From NCBI GenBank assembly GCA_003142355.1, contig PLMF01000231.1, positions 1-11,706 on the forward strand: a stretch of 11,706 nt of DNA. Reading direction: 5' to 3'. Within the stretch, counting starts at the first letter, position 1; every line of letters starts with the position of its first letter. This document shows positions 1 to 5,084 of this stretch, one piece after another. The notes under the pieces are model-generated. The model searched no databases. It was not told the origin of the DNA and saw only the letters and a list, made by a program, of their open reading frames with translations. The DNA is from Bryobacterales bacterium. GTDB taxonomy: Bacteria > Acidobacteriota > Terriglobia > Bryobacterales > Bryobacteraceae. The position numbers and the translations under genes are program-made.

Positions 1-71
1 ATGTAGCAGGCGAAGAGAAACGGAATGATCCGCCGCGTGACTTTGCTGTAAACTGCCGCTTCGAAATCCAT
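1..71 (-). CDS. MFS transporter, N-terminal fragment cut by the window edge
   Basis: Reading the reverse strand from ATG at 71 gives MDFEAAVYSKVTRRIIPFLF followed by ACY before the window ends. This closely matches the start of the complete MFS transporter at 10046-11368 (TYSKITWRLMPYLFACYI), and the underlying DNA is also similar. It is therefore the amino end, up to the first membrane helix, of a second transporter of the same anion:cation symporter type, expected to carry small organic or sugar acids across the inner membrane. GGAGG (80-84 on the reverse strand) lies 8 nt before the ATG and supports this start. An in-frame TAA lies directly before the ATG, so there is no longer N-terminus. 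The family call rests on the paralogue match; the substrate is unknown. Confidence 0.8.
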   Translation of the reverse strand, partial: MDFEAAVYSKVTRRIIPFLFACY

Positions 72-131
72 TTACTGCGCCTCCAGTTCGTAAATGCCGA
101 TGCCGATAGCCGGCACGGTCGCGCTTTTCAT
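72..131 (-). CDS. Possible 19-residue leader peptide or small protein upstream of the MFS gene
   Basis: A short reverse-strand ORF starts at ATG 131 and ends with TAA at 74-72, immediately before the ATG of the transporter and in the same frame. It encodes MKSATVPAIGIGIYELEAQ. A GGAGG stands about 9 nt before its ATG, and an in-frame TAA just upstream shows it is not the tail of a longer gene. The ribosome-binding site of the transporter lies inside its last codons, so translation of the two could be coupled. I recognise no family. It could be a regulatory leader, a small protein, or a chance ORF; the good ribosome-binding site and exact abutment favour translation. Confidence 0.45.
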   Translation of the reverse strand: MKSATVPAIGIGIYELEAQ

Positions 132-206
132 CTCGGTTTACCTCCGCTCTCCGGCCGGCGTTGTTCCCAGCGACATACCGGCGTTGCATCTCGAAACTTC
201 ACGGGC

Positions 207-212
207 ATTATA
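207..212 (-). promoter_or_regulatory. Candidate sigma-70 -10 box for the leader ORF/MFS unit
   Basis: The reverse strand reads a perfect TATAAT here. The best -35 candidate, CTGAGC at 228-233, is weak (3 of 6) with a short 15-nt spacer. Transcription would start near 200, giving a leader of about 70 nt before the 19-residue ORF. The position, in the gap downstream of the ferredoxin gene and its hairpin, fits a promoter for the unit running off the left edge. Confidence 0.45.
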
Positions 213-266
213 GCGGAAATCGAACTCGCTCAGGCGGCGGGAAGGTACGAATGCCGCGCCGGCAAA

Positions 267-285
267 GGCCACTTTCCGAGTGGCC
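267..285 (-). terminator. Probable hairpin terminator after the ferredoxin-type gene
   Basis: A perfect 7-bp inverted repeat (GGCCACT / AGTGGCC) encloses a 5-nt loop, about 20 nt past the stop codon of the 4Fe-4S protein. On the reverse strand it is followed by TTT and then GC-rich sequence, so the U-tract is short and termination may be partial. It separates the ferredoxin gene from the promoter candidate at 207-212. Confidence 0.5.
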
Positions 286-304
286 CACTATGTGGCGGAC
301 ACAG

Positions 305-1603
305 CTAATGGTGCGGTAGCGCGGAGCCCGGTAAACCCAGCAGCCTGTCCAGGTAGATGGACTTCATCTGCCGGCTGGCCATGATCCGTTTGACGGGGGG
401 GAGCTTGAGGATCGCGCCCAGGATGGCGGCCATGGCGCGGTGGTTCCAGTGGGCCTGGTTGTCGAAGATGAGGTTCTGGAGCTTGCCCCGTTCGATGGCC
501 ATGAGCACCGTACGATGGGCGGTCGTGACGGGGGTGATGAGGCGTTTTTCACGAGAGCGGAGGGACAGGACGTTCCGGGCACAGGTGCGGATACACACGC
601 CGCAGCCCAGGCAGAGGTCCGGCTGGAGCTTCGCCTGCTTGCGTTTGGACTGGCGGGGATCTCCGGCGGAGACAAGGCCCATGGCCTCCACGGGGCAGGC
701 CTCCACGCACTTTCCGCAGCCGTTGCAGTTTCCTCGATCCACCACCTCGGGCAGGAAGTTGGTGGTGGCGATGGGGCTGAGGACCGCGAAACGCTTGGCG
801 GCCAGCAGGGCTTCGCAACAGCAGCCGCAGCAGTTGCAGATGAAGGCCACCTTCCGCCGGACGTTCTCGCCGAACTGGACGAGATTGTGGCCCAGGGACT
901 GCTGCAGCAGGTCCATGCCCTCCTTGACGTCCACCTGCCGGGCGATGCCGTGCTTGATGAGGGAGCATGCGGTGCTGTGGAAGGTCATGCAGATGTCCAG
1001 GGGGTTGCCGCAGGCCTTGTTCAGGTGCTCCATCTTGTGCCGGCAGTAGCACGTCCCTACGCCTATATGGGAGGAGGTGCGGATCACCTCGGAGGCCCGT
1101 TCGTAGTCCATCACCTCGAGGGTCGTTCCGGCGCCCAGGGCACTCTCATTCACGAAGACCCGCCCCAGACGCGTCTCCCCATTACAGAGGAGGTCCTTCA
1201 CGAAATCCTCCTCCACGTTCAGGTACTGGTAGTAGAGCTCCGCCAGTAGCTTCTGGTCGTACCCGTTGCCCACGCGCATCATGGAGAACTCGAAGAATCC
1301 GGCCATGGGCGGCGGAAGCACGAAGAGACGCTCCTCCCCCAGCTCGACATCCAGCAGCATTCCCCGGGAAGCCAGGTTCTCTAGAGTGGCCAGGGCCTTA
1401 CCCTCCGCCTGCTTCCAGTTCCGGGCCGCGGCGGCCGCCGTGAATGGCCTCAGGGGAAGCAGCGCCACCAGGGCCGCCTCCTCCTCCGTGAACAGCAACT
1501 GGAGGATACTGAAGAGCAGCTCCGTGGGCGGAGCCCCCTGAGGAAACAGGTTAAGCCGGTGGGAAAGGCTCTGGTAGCTTTGCCTGAGGGTGATGTGGGA
1601 CAT
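305..1603 (-). CDS. 4Fe-4S dicluster ferredoxin-type protein with an extra Cys-rich motif
   Basis: This 432-residue protein has no signal peptide and is probably a cytoplasmic electron-transfer or redox protein. The N-terminal part (about 25-95) looks helical and winged-helix-like. The middle carries CYCRHKMEH (C185, C187), further Cys at 198, 205 and 213, and a dense CNCCGCCCE motif (C256-C263). The C-terminal part has two ferredoxin motifs: C293, C296, C299, C303 followed by Pro, and C331, C334, C337, C341 followed by Ala instead of the usual Pro. From memory, proteins of this layout are found in many anaerobes and acidobacteria as '4Fe-4S ferredoxin' without an assigned reaction. The start at ATG 1603 is chosen because upstream codons overlap the neighbouring gene; the nearest GGAG is 16 nt away, so the ribosome-binding site is poor. 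A hairpin terminator follows. The redox partner cannot be told from its neighbours. Confidence 0.85.
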   Translation of the reverse strand: MSHITLRQSYQSLSHRLNLFPQGAPPTELLFSILQLLFTEEEAALVALLPLRPFTAAAAARNWKQAEGKALATLENLASRGMLLDVELGEERLFVLPPPMAGFFEFSMMRVGNGYDQKLLAELYYQYLNVEEDFVKDLLCNGETRLGRVFVNESALGAGTTLEVMDYERASEVIRTSSHIGVGTCYCRHKMEHLNKACGNPLDICMTFHSTACSLIKHGIARQVDVKEGMDLLQQSLGHNLVQFGENVRRKVAFICNCCGCCCEALLAAKRFAVLSPIATTNFLPEVVDRGNCNGCGKCVEACPVEAMGLVSAGDPRQSKRKQAKLQPDLCLGCGVCIRTCARNVLSLRSREKRLITPVTTAHRTVLMAIERGKLQNLIFDNQAHWNHRAMAAILGAILKLPPVKRIMASRQMKSIYLDRLLGLPGSALPHH

Positions 1604-1631
1604 GGCCGGGGGGCATGTTCTCCGCTCCGCT

Positions 1632-2006
1632 CTAACCGGCAGTTTGCGCCTGCGCCTTGGCGGCTCTGACCCTTGCCCACCGCGCCTTGGTTGCGGCGAT
1701 GATTCTGGCCATACCTGCTTTGCTGATCCGGCGTTTGGGCTTTGGCGGTTCCGGCGTGGCTGACGGCTCAGACTCTCGCCGGATCTTGGCCCATCTTTTC
1801 CGCTGTGCCGCGGCGATCCTGGCCCGGCCAGCGCCACTCATCTTCCGGCGTTTGCGTTGCTTGGGTTCCAGCGTGACGGGTGGTGCAGAGCCACCAGACA
1901 GCATGGTTCGGAGTTCCGCAATCCTGGTGTCTATGCGGGTCTTCTGGAATTCGTAGCCGTCGATGGCGGCGGCAATGATTTCGGCTGTGAGCTTTTGTGT
2001 TGGCAT
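1632..2006 (-). CDS. Small basic hypothetical protein with two RARIAAAxxxRWA-type repeats
   Basis: The protein has 124 residues. Residues 1-40 (MPTQKLTAEIIAAAIDGYEF onward, then QKTRIDTRIAELRTML) look amphipathic and may form a coiled coil. Two similar 23-residue basic repeats follow, at 54-76 and 92-114, each of the form R-x(1-2)-S-x-AG-x-ARI-x-AA-x(3)-RWA-x-x-R. They are joined by a Pro/Glu/Lys-rich linker, and an Ala/Lys tail ends the protein. The charge pattern suggests nucleic-acid or nucleoid binding, but that is inference. I have seen similar short proteins in acidobacterial and related genomes, always unnamed. ATG 2006 is preferred (AAAGG 5 nt before it); ATG at 2024 is possible. The gene ends 28 nt before the start of the 4Fe-4S gene on the same strand, so they may share a transcript without an evident functional link. 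Confidence 0.7.
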   Translation of the reverse strand: MPTQKLTAEIIAAAIDGYEFQKTRIDTRIAELRTMLSGGSAPPVTLEPKQRKRRKMSGAGRARIAAAQRKRWAKIRRESEPSATPEPPKPKRRISKAGMARIIAATKARWARVRAAKAQAQTAG

Positions 2007-2064
2007 GTCGGCCTTTCGCACCATCCACCTTAACGCAATTCTTGCGGCCGGGAGTAGAGCTTCG

Positions 2065-2143
2065 ATGATCGACGTGGCGGATCTGGAGTGATAGTATGAG
2101 CGTGAGCTGATGTGTCTCGTTAACCGGATCGGCATGATCGACG
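2065..2143 (+). promoter_or_regulatory. Intergenic region with weak promoter and a 10-bp direct repeat
   Basis: The divergent gap 2007-2214 holds no gene. The 10-mer ATGATCGACG occurs at 2065-2074 and again at 2134-2143, 69 bp apart start to start. The first copy overlaps a weak -35 match (TCGACG, 2069-2074, 4 of 6), which lies 17 nt from TAGTAT (2092-2097, 4 of 6). Together they could form the promoter of the LarA-like gene with repeated operator half-sites, but each match is weak and chance is a real alternative. Confidence 0.2.
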
Positions 2144-2204
2144 CGCCCCAGGTGAGCATACACGGTGGCTTGGCGAAGACACACAGGCCTCGAGAGTAGA
2201 GAAA

Positions 2205-2208
2205 GGAG
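2205..2208 (+). promoter_or_regulatory. Ribosome-binding site fixing the GTG start of the LarA-like gene
   Basis: AAAGGAG (core GGAG) stands 6 nt before GTG 2215. It selects a non-ATG start that leaves the whole twin-arginine signal in the protein. There is no closer in-frame ATG. Confidence 0.7.
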
Positions 2209-2214
2209 CTGGTT

Positions 2215-3633
2215 GTGACAGACTATCGATCGACCCGCAGGGATTTTCTGGAACAGGCCGGCAAACTCGGATCCATTCCGCTGATCGGCGCCGCTATGGC
2301 GGCCGGGCCTTTTCAAAGCAACGCCGTGTCGCAGCTCAAAGGCAAGGCGAAATCCGTTACCATCCCGACGCACGAATTCGCGGGACCGAGGGGCGCGCCG
2401 TGGATCGAAGAGCGGCTGGATTTCCCGGCAACCTGGGATCTCCATGTGATGGAGATGGCGGGGCACAATCTGCCGGTTCTCACGCCGCAGCAGATTGGCG
2501 ATCAATGCAGCCAGCCCATCGGCGCAAAATCGCTGCGTGAACTCGCCGAGGGAAAGAAGAAGGTCGCCATCAGCTTCGACGACTTGACCCGCACCACGCC
2601 CGCCTACGCCGTGACGCCGTGGCTGGTCGCGGAGCTGGCCAAAGCCGGGGTCGACGACCAGAACATCCTGTTCATCGGTTCCTTCGGCACGCACCGCGCG
2701 ATGACGCAGGAGGAGGTCGCCCGGAAACTCGGCCCGCAGATCGCCAAGAACTACGCGTGGCTGAACCACGACGCGTTCGACAACGTGAAGGAAGCCGGCA
2801 CGACCACCCGTGGCAACAAGATTCTGCTGAACCAGACCTTTCTCGGGGCGGACCTGAAGATCTGCATCAGCGGCGTGAAGGTCCATCAGGACGCCGGCTA
2901 CGGCGGCGGCGCGAAGGCGGTCCTCCCCGGCCTGGCCGCGCTTTCGACGGTGGAATTCAATCACACGCAAATCCTGACGAAGGTCAGGACCACGGGTCCC
3001 GTGAAAATCTTCAAGAACGACATGCGGCTGGACATGATCGAAGCGGCGCGGATGGCGAAGGTCGACTACACCGTGCAGATCCTGTACAACGACCATTTGC
3101 AGCCCACCCGCATCTGGGCGGGCGACATCGTGGACGCGCACCATGCCGGGGTCCGCGTGGCGGCAAAGACCTATTGCACGCCGACGTTGAAGGACGCCGA
3201 CATTGTGGTGGCCAATGCCTATCCGCAGAACGCCCAGGCGTTCCACGGAGCGCTGTGGATCAACTATTCGGTTCGCGACGGCGGGACGGGGGTTCTGATC
3301 GTCCAGCATCCCCTGGGTTTGGATCCGGTTCACTATCTCAACAACCGCCTGGCGGGACTGGGTGGCGCGACGCAATTCGACATGACAAACCGGCGCGTGA
3401 GCGGCACCTTCGGCAGGGGCGGCGGCCGCGGCAACGCCAAGCAGACCAACCTGATCGTGTACTCGCAGTATCTCACCCGCAACATGAAGAACAACTATCG
3501 GACCGGTACGTTCTTCTGCGACCAATGGGCGGACGTGATCGCCAAGCTCAAGGAATTGCATCCGGGCGATCCCAAGGTAGCGGTGTACCCGTGCGCGGGC
3601 ATGCAGCACCAGGAGATCGAACTGGACGGATAG
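2215..3633 (+). CDS. Tat-exported LarA-family protein (nickel-pincer racemase/epimerase homologue, DUF2088)
   Basis: This 472-residue protein begins with a Tat signal: STRRDFLEQAG at 6-16 (R8, R9), then a weakly hydrophobic stretch to about 30. The body matches the lactate racemase family: FDDLTR (121-126), GTHR with H160, and a central motif with H224, K234 and H250. Their spacings (10 and 16) equal those of H174, K184 and H200 in Lactiplantibacillus plantarum LarA, which bind the nickel-pincer nucleotide (K184 covalently, H200 as nickel ligand). Racemisation or epimerisation of a 2-hydroxy acid is therefore likely. Around 337-348 (PQNAQAFHGALW) the Gln and Lys that LarA uses for lactate seem replaced by H344 and L347, which points to another substrate. 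No larB, larC or larE is in the window. The enolase-family gene follows after 137 bp holding a large palindrome. Family call is firm; export and substrate are inference. Confidence 0.85.
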   Translation: MTDYRSTRRDFLEQAGKLGSIPLIGAAMAAGPFQSNAVSQLKGKAKSVTIPTHEFAGPRGAPWIEERLDFPATWDLHVMEMAGHNLPVLTPQQIGDQCSQPIGAKSLRELAEGKKKVAISFDDLTRTTPAYAVTPWLVAELAKAGVDDQNILFIGSFGTHRAMTQEEVARKLGPQIAKNYAWLNHDAFDNVKEAGTTTRGNKILLNQTFLGADLKICISGVKVHQDAGYGGGAKAVLPGLAALSTVEFNHTQILTKVRTTGPVKIFKNDMRLDMIEAARMAKVDYTVQILYNDHLQPTRIWAGDIVDAHHAGVRVAAKTYCTPTLKDADIVVANAYPQNAQAFHGALWINYSVRDGGTGVLIVQHPLGLDPVHYLNNRLAGLGGATQFDMTNRRVSGTFGRGGGRGNAKQTNLIVYSQYLTRNMKNNYRTGTFFCDQWADVIAKLKELHPGDPKVAVYPCAGMQHQEIELDG

Positions 3634-3669
3634 CTTGCTCAGTACCCCGATTCGGGTATTCCGAAGGTT

Positions 3670-3739
3670 TGGTGGGGCAGGCGGTGCCGCCTGCCGAGCT
3701 TCGCTCGGCCACGGGCAGGCGGCACCGCCTGCCCCACCA
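3670..3739. repeat. Nested long palindrome (REP-like) between the LarA-like and enolase-family genes
   Basis: The two 26-bp arms, 3670-3695 and 3714-3739, are perfect inverted complements. Each arm is itself nearly palindromic (GGCAGGCGG, two central bases, CCGCCTGCC). The 18-bp spacer contributes a further small hairpin, CGAGC-TTC-GCTCG at 3695-3707. Single strands could fold as one long stem or as a row of three hairpins. GC-rich palindromes of this type, reading VGQAVPPA when translated, are in my recollection scattered through acidobacterial and planctomycete genomes, so this is probably a dispersed extragenic repeat rather than a locus-specific site. In mRNA it could act as a terminator or stabiliser between the two genes. 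No U-tract follows. Confidence 0.85.
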
Positions 3740-3770
3740 TGCGAAATCGTGTGCTTAGGAGGTTTCCCGT

Positions 3771-5003
3771 ATGAGATCCTTGTCCCGCCGGGACTTGATT
3801 CGCCTGGCCGTCGCGCTGCCGTCGGCCGGCGCGTTTAACGGCTACCGGGCGATGGCCGCGCCGAGCCTGAACCGCGTCAAAATCACCGCCATCCGGGCCA
3901 TGGCCATCCAGAACATCGCCGGCAACTGCCTGATCCGCATCGACACCGATAGCGGATTGATGGGTTACGGCGAGGCCGGCGCCACCGGACCGATGGCGCG
4001 CGCCCGCATTGCCACCATGCGAGACCTGCTGATCGGCAAGGATCCGCTGGCCATCGAAGTGCATTTCCAGAACATGACGTCTCTGATGCACACTTACATG
4101 GCACACATTCCCACCATCAGCGGCATCGACATGGCGCTGTGGGACCTGGCCGGCAAGATTGTCGGCGCCCCCATCCACATGCTGCTGGGCGGCCCGTTTC
4201 GCGAGTCGATCCCCATGTACTCGCACGGCCTCGGTTTCAACATGCTCGACAAGGCTTCCTGCCGGGATTGGGCGCAGCGCATCAAAGAGATGCCGGAGGG
4301 CTTTACCGCTTTCAAGAACGGCATCGACCCGCTGCTGGGCGTGCCCGCGGCCCGATTCGCGCCCACGCTCACCACCCAGCAACTGCGCAACGTGGCGCGC
4401 GGCTATGCCAACTGCCGCGAAGCTGTGGGCGACGACATCGACATCGCCGTCCACTGCCACAACGAGCTCGACACGCCCAGCGCGATAGCGGTTGCCAAGG
4501 CCGTGGAGCCGATGAATCCGCTGTTCATCGAAGACGCGCTCAATCCGCCTTTCTCCGAAGCCTGGATGGCGTTGCGCCGCTCCACGCGCGTGCCGCTGCT
4601 GACCGGGGAGAAGCTCGAAATGGTCCGCGGATTCAAGCCGTTCCTGGACAGCCAGGCGGTGGACATCGTCCATCCCGATCTGTCGTTCGCGGGCGGAATC
4701 ACGGGGACGCGAAAGATCGCCGATTACGCGGCGCAGTTCCGCACTCCGGTGGCGCTGCACAACGTCGGGTCGCTGGTGCTGACGTATGCCAACGCGCATT
4801 TCGGCGCGTCCATCCAGAACTTCTACCGCTCGGAAAGCCAGCTCGGGCGGCCCGGCCGGTACATCGAGGGAATGGCCGCGGGCAACCCGCCCGACGTGCG
4901 CCAGGGGCTGCTCAAAGTGCCGACGGGTCCCGGGCTCGGGCTGGAGATCGATGCGGACTTCTTGAAGAAGAACCTGGCGCCGGGGGAAGAGTATTGGGGG
5001 TAA
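3771..5003 (+). CDS. Tat-exported enolase-superfamily protein (mandelate racemase/galactonate dehydratase type)
   Basis: This 410-residue protein starts with LSRRDLIRLAVALPSAGAF, a Tat signal (R6, R7), likely cut near AMAA (27-30). The N-terminal capping domain (about 34-140) is followed by the barrel. Visible active-site elements: K182 at the end of an early strand, H230, metal ligands E254 (FIED) and E280 (TGEK), and the D303/H330 dyad. The spacings 26, 26, 23 and 27 equal those in mandelate racemase (D195, E221, E247, D270, H297). By this register the first metal ligand falls on H228 (VHCH) instead of Asp or Glu. H at +2 (H230) recalls galactonate and mannonate dehydratases. Likely reaction: proton abstraction next to a carboxylate, giving racemisation or dehydration of a sugar or hydroxy acid. 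AGGAGG (3757-3762), 8 nt before the ATG, fixes the start. Family certain; substrate unknown. Confidence 0.88.
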   Translation: MRSLSRRDLIRLAVALPSAGAFNGYRAMAAPSLNRVKITAIRAMAIQNIAGNCLIRIDTDSGLMGYGEAGATGPMARARIATMRDLLIGKDPLAIEVHFQNMTSLMHTYMAHIPTISGIDMALWDLAGKIVGAPIHMLLGGPFRESIPMYSHGLGFNMLDKASCRDWAQRIKEMPEGFTAFKNGIDPLLGVPAARFAPTLTTQQLRNVARGYANCREAVGDDIDIAVHCHNELDTPSAIAVAKAVEPMNPLFIEDALNPPFSEAWMALRRSTRVPLLTGEKLEMVRGFKPFLDSQAVDIVHPDLSFAGGITGTRKIADYAAQFRTPVALHNVGSLVLTYANAHFGASIQNFYRSESQLGRPGRYIEGMAAGNPPDVRQGLLKVPTGPGLGLEIDADFLKKNLAPGEEYWG

Positions 5004-5035
5004 GTGTTTTGGTCCCCTTGCGCCACAAGTTACTT

Positions 5036-5044
5036 TGTGATAAT
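5036..5044 (+). promoter_or_regulatory. Candidate extended -10 promoter for the TonB-dependent receptor
   Basis: TGTGATAAT combines a TGn extension with GATAAT (5 of 6 to consensus), in a locally AT-richer stretch just after the stop of the enolase-family gene. The -35 region is poor (TTGCGC at 5018-5023). Start of transcription would be near 5051, leaving about 34 nt before the ATG at 5085. It suggests the receptor can be expressed separately from the upstream enzymes. Confidence 0.4.
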
Positions 5045-5084
5045 GTCGCTTCGGCTAAAGTTTTGCTTGGGTGAAGGGATCTAC

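Noticed and set aside
440..1249. Plus-strand open frame opposite the 4Fe-4S gene
   Set aside because: The reverse strand encodes conserved Cys motifs across the same span; the plus translation shows only compositional Gly/His/Val runs and no domain.
1604..1837. 78-codon N-terminal extension of the 4Fe-4S protein
   Set aside because: The extension is Arg/Pro-rich, overlaps the coding region of the small basic protein and has no ribosome-binding site; the family-like sequence begins at ATG 1603.
2091..2119. Minus-strand promoter for the small basic protein (TACTAT at 2091-2096)
   Set aside because: Only 4 of 6 to the -10 consensus, and the expected -35 position (CGAGAC) shows no useful match.
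1768..3609. Long open frame of 613 codons on the minus strand
   Set aside because: It lies antisense to the LarA-like gene and runs into the small basic protein in another frame. Its translation is Arg/His/Val-rich without domains, while the plus strand has clear family motifs. It is a by-product of GC-rich codon use.
3639..4799. 386-codon minus-strand frame over the enolase-family gene
   Set aside because: Antisense to a gene with an intact active-site pattern; its start of similarity is only the VGQAVPPA-like reading of the palindrome.
5004..5084. 27-codon extension upstream of the TonB-dependent receptor
   Set aside because: It would place the Sec signal peptide inside the protein; ATG 5085 has its own ribosome-binding site and gives a normal signal.
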